From: Aromatoleum toluolicum
GTDB lineage: Bacteria > Pseudomonadota > Gammaproteobacteria > Burkholderiales > Rhodocyclaceae
Length of the DNA stretch: 64,000 nt
NCBI RefSeq assembly: GCF_012911005.2
Contig: NZ_WTVS01000007.1
Span: 54,995 to 118,994, forward strand
Direction of reading: 5' to 3'
The notes under the pieces were generated by a model that saw only the letters and a program-made list of their open reading frames with translations, was not told the DNA's origin and searched no databases. Made by a program: the position numbers and the translations under genes. Positions 17,161-25,662 of this stretch are shown in pieces. Numbering within the stretch: the stretch's first letter is position 1; each line of letters opens with the position of its first letter.

Positions 17161-19089
17161 TCAGACCGCCACTCTCGACGCTTCGACCGACCCAGCGAGG
17201 GCGCCGCTCTGGCGGACAAAGGATTCGAACATCAACAGCGTCCAGAGCGGCGCGCTGTAATCGCGGGCGCCGGACTGATGGGCATCGACGAGATGGCGCA
17301 GGGTATCGGCATTGAACAGCCCGGTGGCCGCAAGCGTCCCGCCCAGCATTGCCTCCCGCACCCGGGCCTTCAGCGGACCGCGGAACCAGCGCGCGAGCGG
17401 CACGGCAAAACCCATCTTCGGCCGGTACAGCACCTCGTGCGGCAGCAGCGGTTCCATCGCCTTCTTGAACAGGTACTTGCCCTCGTTGCCCTTTACCTTG
17501 AGGCCGGAGGGCAGCGTCGCGAGCCATTCGACCAGCGGGTGATCCATCAGCGGCTCGCGAACCTCCAGCGAATGCGCCATGCTCGCGCGATCGACCTTGG
17601 TGTTGATGTCGCCGACGAGGTAGGTTTTCAGGTCGAGGTACTGGACGAGCGCGAGCGGATCGTCGGTCCCTGCTTTGGCCGCGTGCCGGCGGAACACTTC
17701 GAGCGCGTTGTAGCCGCCGAGCTGCGCCTTGAAGGTGCTCGAATAGAGCTGCCGGCGCAGGTCGTCGCGCAGGATCGACACGGAATGGAAATAGGCCTGC
17801 ACCGAATCGCGCGCCAGCGCCTGGAAAGTCGTCTTCGCACGCAGCACGCGCGGCGCCCAATCGGCCTTCGGATAGAGCCGCCCGAGCATGCCGAACATCG
17901 GCCGCCGCACCCCGAGCGGCAGGCTCGCGCGCAGCTTTTCCTCCATCATGTGCAGGCGGTAACGCCGATAACCACCAAAGCTCTCGTCGCCGCCGTCGCC
18001 CGACAGCGCCACGGTCACTTTCCTGCGCGCGAGCTGGCACACGCGCCAGGTCGGGATGGCCGAGCTGTCGGCGTAGGGCTCGTCGTACAGGACGGCGAGC
18101 TTGTCGATCAGCTCGAAATCGTCGGACTGCACCGTCTCGACGTAGTGGTTCGTCCGATAGCGCCCGGCCACCTGCTGCGCGAAGGCGGCCTCGTCGAAGG
18201 CCGGATCGTCGAAGGCGATCGAGCACGTATTGACCGGATCGCTGCTCAGGCCCGCCATCGTCGCCACCACGGCGCTCGAATCCACGCCGCCGGAGAGAAA
18301 GGCGCCGAGCGGGACTTCCGCGATCATGCGCAGGCGGACGGACTCGCGCAGACGTTCGGTCAGCTCCGCGGTCGCGTCGCCCAGCCCGATCGGGTTGTCG
18401 AGCGTGAATCGTACGTCCCAGTAACTCTTCGGCGCCGGCACCGGCTCGCCACGACGAACCGTGAGCGTTTCGGCGGGCCCAAGCTTCCTTGCACCGACGA
18501 AGATCGTGCGCGGCTCGGCAACATAGCCGAGCGCGAAATACTCCTCGACCGCGCACGGATCGATGCGCCGGTCCAGGGCCGGATGCTGCATCAGCACTTT
18601 CAGTTCGGAACCGAAGGCCAGCGTTCCATCCGGCAGCAGCGCGTAATGCAGGGGCTTCACGCCCAGACGGTCACGCGCGAGAAACAACGTCTCGCGCTTG
18701 CGATCCCACAACCCGAACGCAAACATCCCGCGGAAGCGGCGCACGCAGTCCTCGCCCCACTCCTCCCACGCGTGCACGATGACCTCGGTATCGCTGCGGG
18801 TGTGGAAACGGTGGCCGCAGCGTTCCAGTTCGGGCACCAGTTCCTGGTAGTTGTAGATCTCGCCGTTGAAGACGACGGCGACGGAACCATCCTCGTTGAA
18901 GAGCGGCTGCTGGCCCGTGGAAAGATCGATGATCGACAAGCGCCGATGGGCAAGCGCAACACCCGGCTCGAAATGCACCCCGCCTTCGTCAGGCCCGCGA
19001 TGAAACTGGACGTCGTTCATGCGCTGCACGAGATCGCGCGGAAATTCCCGCTTGTCACGCGTGTGGAACAGCCCGGCGATTCCGCACAT
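17161..19089 (-). CDS. Exosortase-A-associated amidotransferase (asparagine synthetase homologue)
   Basis: The 642-aa protein is an intact glutamine-dependent amidotransferase of the asparagine synthetase B type. Translation starts MCGIAGLFHT, so Cys2 becomes the N-terminal nucleophile. The glutaminase domain has RRLSIIDLSTGQQPL and VVFNGEIYNYQEL; the synthetase domain has AFLSGGVDSSAVVATMAG and VALSGDGGDESFGGYRRYR. It matches the XrtA-locus 'amidotransferase 1' family (TIGR03108-type), which probably amidates a uronic acid or similar carboxylate of the exopolysaccharide. It forms an informative contrast with the degenerate homologue at 6623-8482. Confidence 0.92.
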   Translation of the reverse strand: MCGIAGLFHTRDKREFPRDLVQRMNDVQFHRGPDEGGVHFEPGVALAHRRLSIIDLSTGQQPLFNEDGSVAVVFNGEIYNYQELVPELERCGHRFHTRSDTEVIVHAWEEWGEDCVRRFRGMFAFGLWDRKRETLFLARDRLGVKPLHYALLPDGTLAFGSELKVLMQHPALDRRIDPCAVEEYFALGYVAEPRTIFVGARKLGPAETLTVRRGEPVPAPKSYWDVRFTLDNPIGLGDATAELTERLRESVRLRMIAEVPLGAFLSGGVDSSAVVATMAGLSSDPVNTCSIAFDDPAFDEAAFAQQVAGRYRTNHYVETVQSDDFELIDKLAVLYDEPYADSSAIPTWRVCQLARRKVTVALSGDGGDESFGGYRRYRLHMMEEKLRASLPLGVRRPMFGMLGRLYPKADWAPRVLRAKTTFQALARDSVQAYFHSVSILRDDLRRQLYSSTFKAQLGGYNALEVFRRHAAKAGTDDPLALVQYLDLKTYLVGDINTKVDRASMAHSLEVREPLMDHPLVEWLATLPSGLKVKGNEGKYLFKKAMEPLLPHEVLYRPKMGFAVPLARWFRGPLKARVREAMLGGTLAATGLFNADTLRHLVDAHQSGARDYSAPLWTLLMFESFVRQSGALAGSVEASRVAV

Positions 19090-19105
19090 CCACGTTTCTC
19101 CCGCT

Positions 19106-21520
19106 TCAGGTCGCCGGCACCGGACGCCCCGCCGCACTCAACAAGGACTCGTACAGCTGCGCATAGCGCGCAACCATGCCGTCGATGCTGAACTCCGCCT
19201 CGGCGCGCCTCCGCGCCGCCTGCCCATGCTGCTGCATCATCCGGCCGTCCTCGACGTAGCACGCCAGCGCATCGGCCAGCGCAGCACTGTCTCCGGCCGG
19301 GACCAGCCTTCCCGTTTCGCCCTCGATCACCAGTTCTGCATTCCCGCCCACTCGCGTCGCAATCACCGGCAGACCACAGGCCATCGCTTCGAGGATGGTG
19401 TTGGAGATGCCCTCCGCCCGCGACGGCAGCACGAACACATCCAGCGCCCGCATCGCCTCCGGCACGTCGCGCCGCTCCCCGGCCAGCCACACGCAAGCGC
19501 CAACGCCCTCCCTGGCGATCTCCGCCTCGAGCTCCGCCCGCAGGGAGCCGTCGCCGACGATCATCAGGCGCAAGCGCCGCGCGAGTTGCGGTGCCCGACG
19601 GAGCAATTGCACGAACGCGCGCAGCAGATTCATCGGATCCTTGATCGGTTCGAGCCTGCCGACCGTGCCGATCACACACAGATCGTCGCCCTCGAACGGC
19701 GAGCCCGCCAGCACCTCTCGTCCCCGCACGCCCGGCCTGAAACGCTGCGTATCGACCCCGTTGCAGATGCGGGTCATGCACGCCGCGCCCACTCCGACCG
19801 ACGTATTCAAATATCGCAGGAGATGGTCGGACAGCGGTATGTAATGGGTCACGAACGGCCGATACAGCCGACGCATCCACTGGAAGCGCCGTCGCGTTCC
19901 GTCGGGATCGGACACGTCCCAGCCGTGCTCCCCGTGCACGCGCACCGGCACCCCCGCTGCCCACGCAGGCACGACGGCTTCCAGCGCGGCGAGGTTGCGC
20001 GTATGCACCACCGCGGGCCGCAGCTCGCTGAACAAGCGGAACAGCGCGGGATACAGCTTCACGCCGTGCCCCGGCGGTTTGTGCAGCGAAACGAAATGGA
20101 CGTCGCCATGCACGACGCGTCTGCAGAATGCCGGATCGCAGTCGGTCAGCGCGACGACGGCGTGGCGGAAACGGCTGACCGGCAGCCGGTTGATCAGATT
20201 GACGACCCCGTTTTCCAGCCCGCCGACCTGGAAGCGATACACGACATGCACGACCAGCGGCCGCGGGTCGTGGTCGGCGGCGTCCCGCGCACATGGTGGC
20301 GCCACAGCGGGCTCGCGCGCCACGTCGAGCAGCGCATCCAGGCGCCCGAGGTGAGCATCCCAACTGTACGCCGCCAGTACGCGGGCACGCGCGCACGTGC
20401 CCATCCGCGTCGCCCGCTCGGGGTCGCCGAGCAGCGCGGAGATCCGCGCGGCAAACTCGTGGGCCGTCTCGGCGACGTCGAAATCATGCCCCGGTTCGCC
20501 CGTCAGCCCGGCCGCCGACGACGCCGACACCACCACCGGACGCGCCATCGCCATCGCCTCCAGCACCTTGTTCTGGATACCCCGCGCGATCCGCAGCGGT
20601 GCTGCCACAACCTGCGCATGCGCAATCCACGGCCGCACGTCGGGCACGCTGCCGGTCACCACCACCGATGGACCGGCCAGCGCCAGCACCGCCGGCGCGG
20701 GATTCATCCCGACGATGTAGAACCGCAGGTCCGCACGCGACCGCTGCAACAGGGGCAGGATGTCCTGCACGAACCACACGACCGCATCGACGTTGGGCCA
20801 ATAGTCCATGGCCCCGGTGAACACGACGACCGGCCCGCCAGCGGGATAAGGGTTCGCATGGCCCGCCCCGGGCGAGAAGAACCCCGCATCGACCCCGTTC
20901 GGCATCGCCACGACCCGACCGGACACTTCCGGTGCAGCCCGCCGGAAGAGGTCCGCCTCGGCATCGGTCACGAAGATGCTGGCATCCGTCGCGGCAGCCA
21001 TATCCCGTTCGAACGCCAGCAGCTTCGCCCCCTCCCGCCGATACAACCACGACATCGGCCATGCGCGAGCGCCCGCGTAATCCGTCCACTTCGCGGAGTC
21101 GACATCGCAGAAGTCCACCACCCGCCGGTCGAGCCGGGCGTGATCGAGGTATTGCGCCATCGGCCCGGAAAACGCCACCGCACGACGGATCCCCTGAGCC
21201 CGGACGGTTGCCTCGACCCAGGCCTGCAGGCGCCGGCTGCGATAGTAGGGCAGGCTCAGCGCCTCCCCGCTCAACAGCCCGCGCAGACTGGCAAAGCGCG
21301 TGCGGGCGGGCGACAGCGGAATCGCGCAGACGTCTGCGCACCACTCGCGGAGGGTTTCGACATGCGGCGCATCCTCGGCGCGATCGACAAAGGTACCCAG
21401 ATAGACGCGATACGATCGCACCAGATGACGCAGGATGTGGAACGACCGCAGCTTGTCGCCCTTGTTCGGCGGATACGGGATCCGATGCACCAGATACAAC
21501 AACGGCGGGCGGACGTCCAT
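19106..21520 (-). CDS. Double glycosyltransferase: two XrtA-associated GT4 enzymes fused in one chain
   Basis: The 804-aa product contains two complete GT-B enzymes in one uninterrupted frame. Residues about 1-405 match the TIGR03087-type sugar transferase (LLYLVHRIPYPPNKGDKLRS, FTGAMDYWPNVDAVVWFV, IARGIQNKVLEAMAMARPVV). Residues about 425-804 match the TIGR03088-type transferase (VVHVVYRFQVGGLENGVVNL, GTVGRLEPIKDPMNLLRAF, PSRAEGISNTILEAMACGLP). A short linker (DVAREPAVAPPCARDAADHD) joins them. Elsewhere these are usually recalled as separate adjacent genes. It starts 2 bp after the FemAB stop. Fusion would force the two sugar additions onto one polypeptide. Confidence 0.9.
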   Translation of the reverse strand: MDVRPPLLYLVHRIPYPPNKGDKLRSFHILRHLVRSYRVYLGTFVDRAEDAPHVETLREWCADVCAIPLSPARTRFASLRGLLSGEALSLPYYRSRRLQAWVEATVRAQGIRRAVAFSGPMAQYLDHARLDRRVVDFCDVDSAKWTDYAGARAWPMSWLYRREGAKLLAFERDMAAATDASIFVTDAEADLFRRAAPEVSGRVVAMPNGVDAGFFSPGAGHANPYPAGGPVVVFTGAMDYWPNVDAVVWFVQDILPLLQRSRADLRFYIVGMNPAPAVLALAGPSVVVTGSVPDVRPWIAHAQVVAAPLRIARGIQNKVLEAMAMARPVVVSASSAAGLTGEPGHDFDVAETAHEFAARISALLGDPERATRMGTCARARVLAAYSWDAHLGRLDALLDVAREPAVAPPCARDAADHDPRPLVVHVVYRFQVGGLENGVVNLINRLPVSRFRHAVVALTDCDPAFCRRVVHGDVHFVSLHKPPGHGVKLYPALFRLFSELRPAVVHTRNLAALEAVVPAWAAGVPVRVHGEHGWDVSDPDGTRRRFQWMRRLYRPFVTHYIPLSDHLLRYLNTSVGVGAACMTRICNGVDTQRFRPGVRGREVLAGSPFEGDDLCVIGTVGRLEPIKDPMNLLRAFVQLLRRAPQLARRLRLMIVGDGSLRAELEAEIAREGVGACVWLAGERRDVPEAMRALDVFVLPSRAEGISNTILEAMACGLPVIATRVGGNAELVIEGETGRLVPAGDSAALADALACYVEDGRMMQQHGQAARRRAEAEFSIDGMVARYAQLYESLLSAAGRPVPAT

Positions 21521-21522
21521 GC

Positions 21523-22560
21523 TCACCCCAGGTTGCGCACGATATGCGGCCCCAACGCATTCGCAACCCGAAGGGGCAACCGTCGCCACAGGGCGATCAG
21601 GGTCCGGTACTTCGGATTCATCGGGTTGTTCTGCGGCACTGCGTCGCGCTTGTACAAGCGATACTCGTAGGCCAGCGGCTGCGGCTCGAAACCCCAGTTC
21701 CTCTTGAAACTGTAGGGACCGGTACCGACCTTGCTTCGACCGAAGTCGAACAGCGTGGCGCCGCGGCCGGCAGCACGGCGCATCAGCTCCCAATACTTGA
21801 AGTCGTTCGCTGCCAGCTCACGCGCGGCCGGCGCATCGCCGGCGTAATACGGCAGGACTTCATTGCGGAAGTAGAAGCTCAGCACGCTGGACATCGGCGT
21901 GCCCGCCGCGTCCGTGACCGTCAGCACCTCGCAGTTCGCGCCAAACTCACGCAGCAGGCGCGCGAAAAAGGCCTTCGGCAGCGCGGGCGTGCCGTGCCGC
22001 AACACGTTACCGGCATACAGCGGAAAGAAGCGCTCCACATCGGCATCGACCCGCGCGACCAGCCCGTTGCGCATCCCCTTGCGCACCATCGCGCGCTGCT
22101 TACGGGGAATTGCCAGCAGGTTGGCGTCGTCGTCGGGAGCGATCTCCTTGCGGAAAGTCACGTATAAGTCCTGATGCGGCCAGTCCGCATGCCGCGCACT
22201 CAGGTTGCGGTATTCCAGATGCTGCACGCCGAGCCGCCGCGCCAGATTTTCGGCTTCCGCCTCCAGCATGGCGACCGCATCAGGCGCCCCCGCCACGCCG
22301 CCGTAGGCGCAAAAAGGCAGCGATGTGAGCGCATGCCCGAAGAGGCGGCTTTTCACCTCCGCCAGCGGCAGGATCGCGACGATTTCGCCCGCGCGTTCGG
22401 CATACAGGAAGTGCGTCCGGTGGCGGAAGACGTCCCGGATGATGTCCTGCCAGGCCGCCAGGTGAAAGAAGCTCGCCTCAGGGCAGGCGTACACGAACGC
22501 ATCCCAGCGCCGACGGACGGTGTCGTCGAGGTGCTTGACCAGCAAGGGCGGACGGTCCAT
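21523..22560 (-). CDS. FemAB-related protein, XrtA/PEP-CTERM system-associated
   Basis: The 345-aa protein has the FemAB/GNAT-like acyltransferase layout with two related domains. Motifs include FHLAAWQDIIRDVFRHRTHF, LPFCAYGGVAGAPDAV, LLAIPRKQRAMVRKG, VLPYYAGDAPAARELAANDF and FDFGRSKVGTGPYSFKRNWG. This fits the PEP-CTERM-associated FemAB family (TIGR03019-type). FemAB enzymes use aminoacyl-tRNA to add amino acids to cell-wall precursors; the XrtA version may decorate the glycan with an amino acid, which is inference. The start ATG lies 23 bp after the deacetylase stop. Confidence 0.88.
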   Translation of the reverse strand: MDRPPLLVKHLDDTVRRRWDAFVYACPEASFFHLAAWQDIIRDVFRHRTHFLYAERAGEIVAILPLAEVKSRLFGHALTSLPFCAYGGVAGAPDAVAMLEAEAENLARRLGVQHLEYRNLSARHADWPHQDLYVTFRKEIAPDDDANLLAIPRKQRAMVRKGMRNGLVARVDADVERFFPLYAGNVLRHGTPALPKAFFARLLREFGANCEVLTVTDAAGTPMSSVLSFYFRNEVLPYYAGDAPAARELAANDFKYWELMRRAAGRGATLFDFGRSKVGTGPYSFKRNWGFEPQPLAYEYRLYKRDAVPQNNPMNPKYRTLIALWRRLPLRVANALGPHIVRNLG

Positions 22561-22583
22561 CGCGCTTGCCCTCCCCGGCCGTG

Positions 22584-23420
22584 TCACAAATCCGCAAAAA
22601 CCCGGTCGGCACGCCCCCAGGCGAAGTCGCGCAGGAGGCAGCGCAGACGCCCCTCCGTCCGCTCGAGATTCACGTAGTGACGAAATCTCGTCTTCATCGA
22701 CGCCCTGCTCACCCGCGGCTGCTCCGGATCGATCTCCCACGGATGAAAATAGAACATAGCTGCGCGGGCATCGTCGCGATTCACCTTGGCAATCTGCCAG
22801 CGCGATACCGCATAGGGCAACAGCCGGAAGTAACCCCCACCGCCGGCCGGCCAGTTGCGTCCCATCCAGCGCATCGTGGTGACCGGTACCTCCAGCAATC
22901 CGCTCTCCAGCCGGTACGGAAAGCGAGGTGCGTCAGGCATGCCGTAATGGTCATGCCGCACCGGGTACACGCTGGAACTGTATGCATAGCCCGCCTCGGC
23001 GATGCAATCGTGCGCCCACGGATTGGCCTTGCCGATGGAAAAACTCGGCGCACGGTACCCGGCTACCGATTCGCCACCGATATCCTCCAGTACCGCCTTC
23101 GCAAGCGCGATGTCGGCCAGGAAGCGATCACGCGGCTGCGCGCTTGCGCGCTCGTGCTCGTAGCCGTGACTGGCGATCTCGTGCCCCTGCGCAACAATCA
23201 GGCGAACCAGTTCGGGATAACGCTCCGCAACCCAACCCAGCACGAAGAACGTCGCGCGTGCGTCATGATCGTCGAGCAACTGGAGGATCAGATTCACGTT
23301 CCGCTCCACCCGACACGGCACCTGTTCCCACTCGGCGCGCGGAAAATGGGGCGCAAGCGCAGACACCTGGAAGTAATCCTCCACGTCTATGGTCAGCGCG
23401 TTGACGATCCGCTCGCCCAT
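22584..23420 (-). CDS. XrtA-associated polysaccharide deacetylase (NodB-type, DUF3473 C-terminus)
   Basis: The 278-aa protein starts with the metal-binding Asp motif NALTIDVEDYFQVSA. It has ATFFVLGWVAERYPEL, the H-x3-H metal motif in IASHGYEHERA and the Arg-containing GYRAPSFSIG. The C-terminal part (GGGYFRLLPYAVSRW, FYFHPWEIDPEQPR) is the DUF3473 extension typical of the PEP-CTERM-locus deacetylase family. It removes N-acetyl groups from amino sugars; no signal peptide is seen, so it may act on the lipid-linked unit in the cytoplasm. It sits one base after the wecB stop. Confidence 0.9.
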   Translation of the reverse strand: MGERIVNALTIDVEDYFQVSALAPHFPRAEWEQVPCRVERNVNLILQLLDDHDARATFFVLGWVAERYPELVRLIVAQGHEIASHGYEHERASAQPRDRFLADIALAKAVLEDIGGESVAGYRAPSFSIGKANPWAHDCIAEAGYAYSSSVYPVRHDHYGMPDAPRFPYRLESGLLEVPVTTMRWMGRNWPAGGGGYFRLLPYAVSRWQIAKVNRDDARAAMFYFHPWEIDPEQPRVSRASMKTRFRHYVNLERTEGRLRCLLRDFAWGRADRVFADL

Positions 23421-23421
23421 G

Positions 23422-24576
23422 TCACACGGTCCCCCAAGACTCCCGCGCACTCAACCACGCGGCGAGGTGGGCGGCGATGCGCTCGGCAGCACGGCCATCC
23501 CAGTACTCCGGCACGCGACCTCGCTTGCCGCCGCCCTCGAGCAGCGCATCGGCAGCGTCACGCAAGGCCGCGGGATCGATGCCCACCAGCGTGTTCGTTC
23601 CTTGCTCCACCGTGATCGGCCGCTCGGTATTCTCTCGAATCGTCAGGCAGGGCACGCCCAGCGCGGTCGTTTCCTCCTGGATCCCGCCCGAATCGGTCAG
23701 CACCATCGTCGCCCCGGTCATCAGGCCGAGCATTTCCAGATACCCCTGCGGCGGCAGCACCAGGAAGCCCGGCGCATCGAGTTTGTCCACCATCCCGAAC
23801 CGCTCGAGATTCGCCCGGGTACGCGGATGCAGCGCAAAAACCAGCGGCAGGCGCCTGCTGATCGTCCGCAGCGCATCGACGATCGGCCCGAGCGTGTCCG
23901 GATGATCTACGTTCGACGGCCGGTGCAGCGTCACAACGCCGTATCCGCGCCGCAGGCGCTCCAATCCGAATCCCGCCGCGGTCATCAAATCGGACGCCGA
24001 AGGCGCCTTCGCCAGGTTCGCAAGCAGGCTGTCGATCATCACGTTGCCGACAAACACGACCCGCTCAGGCGCAATCCCCTCACGCACCAGATTGGCGTGG
24101 GCGCTGCGCTCAGTCGTGTAGAGAACATCCGCGATCTGGTCGGTCAGGACGCGATTGATCTCCTCCGGCATCGTCCGGTCATAGCTGCGCAGGCCGGACT
24201 CCACGTGCACGACGGGAATTCCCCGCTTTGACGCGACCAACGCGCAGGCCAGCGTCGAGTTCACATCTCCCACCACGAGGACGGCCCGTGCGCCATGCTC
24301 GTCCATCACCGGCTCGAAGCGTTTCATCACCTCTGCCGTCTGCACCGCATGACTAGCCGACCCGACACCAAGATTCACATCCGGCGGCGGCAACTCGAGG
24401 TCCGCGAACAGGCGGTCGCTCATCGCCACGTCGTAGTGCTGCCCCGTATGAACCAGCAGCACCGGCACCACGGGCTCATGCGCCTTGAAAGCGCGGATGA
24501 TCGGCGCCATCTTCATGTAGTTCGGTCGCGCGCCGACCACGCAGATCACGGGGCGAAGGGAGGTCTTAACGTCCAC
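23422..24576 (-). CDS. wecB: UDP-N-acetylglucosamine 2-epimerase (non-hydrolysing)
   Basis: The 384-aa protein opens with the family signature CVVGARPNYMKMAPIIRAF. It has VLLVHTGQHYDVAMSD, HVESGLRSYDRTMPEEINRV, VVTLHRPSNVDHP, LVLTDSGGIQEETTALGVP and TIRENTERPITVEQGTN, all standard for non-hydrolysing UDP-GlcNAc 2-epimerases. It interconverts UDP-GlcNAc and UDP-ManNAc in the cytoplasm, so ManNAc or a derivative (for example ManNAcA, which the amidotransferase might amidate) is a likely repeat-unit sugar. It overlaps the upstream ATPase gene by 11 bp. No UDP-ManNAc dehydrogenase is present in this window. Confidence 0.94.
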   Translation of the reverse strand: MDVKTSLRPVICVVGARPNYMKMAPIIRAFKAHEPVVPVLLVHTGQHYDVAMSDRLFADLELPPPDVNLGVGSASHAVQTAEVMKRFEPVMDEHGARAVLVVGDVNSTLACALVASKRGIPVVHVESGLRSYDRTMPEEINRVLTDQIADVLYTTERSAHANLVREGIAPERVVFVGNVMIDSLLANLAKAPSASDLMTAAGFGLERLRRGYGVVTLHRPSNVDHPDTLGPIVDALRTISRRLPLVFALHPRTRANLERFGMVDKLDAPGFLVLPPQGYLEMLGLMTGATMVLTDSGGIQEETTALGVPCLTIRENTERPITVEQGTNTLVGIDPAALRDAADALLEGGGKRGRVPEYWDGRAAERIAAHLAAWLSARESWGTV

Positions 24577-25651
24577 CGGGCGCCCCGCCTTCTCCGTCGT
24601 CGCGGCGGACGGCCTGAAGAAGCTGGTTCAGCACATCCAGCGTCGCCGCCATCGACTGCTCCAGACCGGCGATGCGCGCCTCGATGCGCTGCACATCGAA
24701 GTTCGCCGCCATCCCCGTCACCCGGTCGGCGAGCGCCCCCGGAACCTGCAAGCGCCGCGGATCGACCGCGCCCGCGGCAAGGGTCGCATGCCCGCTGCCG
24801 TTGAGCCCACCGTGCGCCGTTGCGTGGGGGCGCGGTGCGGCGAATTCATCCTTCAACTCACCCACCACCTCCTGCACATGCGCTGCGACGATCGTATGCC
24901 GGTCCGCGAGGAAGGCTGCAAGCATCAGGCGGTCGCATAGCGAATTGATACGGCGCGGAATACCGTCCGTATTGGCGTAAATGAGCGCGAATGCGGCATC
25001 GTCGAAGCTCGGGTTGCTCTGCCAGCCGACATGGTGAAGGCGGTGCTCGATATAGGCACGTGTTTCGGCTGCATCCATCGGCCCCAGGTGATACGACGCA
25101 ATCACCCGCTGGCGCAGCTGCTGCATCTGGGGCCCCTGCATGATGTCGCGGAACTCTGGCTGCCCGACCAGGAAGCTCTGAAGAAGGGCATGGTCTTCGA
25201 GCTGGAAATTGGACAACATCCGGAGCTCCTCAACCGCCAGCGGGCTCAGGTTCTGCGCCTCGTCGACAATCAGCAACGCACGCTTGCCCCTTGCAGCGAG
25301 CGACACGAAGAAGGTCTCGAGGGCCAGCAGGAGGCCCGCCTTGTCGAGACCACGGCTCGGCACGCTGAAAGCCGCGGCGACCATGCGCAGGATGTCATTC
25401 TCATCGACCTGCGTGCTCACCAGATTCGCCGCGACCACCTTGTCGGGGTCCAGATGCTCAAGAAGGCTGCGCACCAGCGTCGTCTTGCCCGCCCCGATCT
25501 CGCCCGTCACGACGATGAACCCTTCGTTCTGGTGCAGGCCGTACTCCAGATAGGCCATCGCCCGCTTATGTCCGCGGCTGCCGAAGAAGAACGCCGGATC
25601 GGGATTCAGCTGAAAGGGCTTGGCGCGGAGCCTGAAATAGGATTCGTACAT
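24566..25651 (-). CDS. XrtA-associated ATPase (AAA, ExeA/GspA-like)
   Basis: The 361-aa protein begins MYESYFRLRAKPFQLNPDP, the hallmark of ExeA-like AAA ATPases. It carries a Walker A (VVTGEIGAGKTTLVRSLL), Walker B (ALLIVDEAQNLSPLAVEELR) and sensor region (IPRRINSLCDRLMLAAFLA). The C-terminal ~80 residues are less conserved, with a possible coiled segment. The family (TIGR03015-type) is specific to XrtA loci; its role in export or assembly is not established. An ATG at 25651 was chosen over an in-frame TTG at 25666. It lies 11 bp after the outer-membrane protein stop. Confidence 0.88.
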   Translation of the reverse strand: MYESYFRLRAKPFQLNPDPAFFFGSRGHKRAMAYLEYGLHQNEGFIVVTGEIGAGKTTLVRSLLEHLDPDKVVAANLVSTQVDENDILRMVAAAFSVPSRGLDKAGLLLALETFFVSLAARGKRALLIVDEAQNLSPLAVEELRMLSNFQLEDHALLQSFLVGQPEFRDIMQGPQMQQLRQRVIASYHLGPMDAAETRAYIEHRLHHVGWQSNPSFDDAAFALIYANTDGIPRRINSLCDRLMLAAFLADRHTIVAAHVQEVVGELKDEFAAPRPHATAHGGLNGSGHATLAAGAVDPRRLQVPGALADRVTGMAANFDVQRIEARIAGLEQSMAATLDVLNQLLQAVRRDDGEGGAPGGR

Positions 25652-25662
25652 TCGAGTTCGGC

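Noticed and set aside
15634..19191. A very long + strand open frame (over 1100 codons) opposite the exosortase, GT4 and amidotransferase genes
   Set aside because: It is the GC-rich antisense shadow of well-conserved minus-strand genes; its translation is Arg/His-rich without any recognisable domain.
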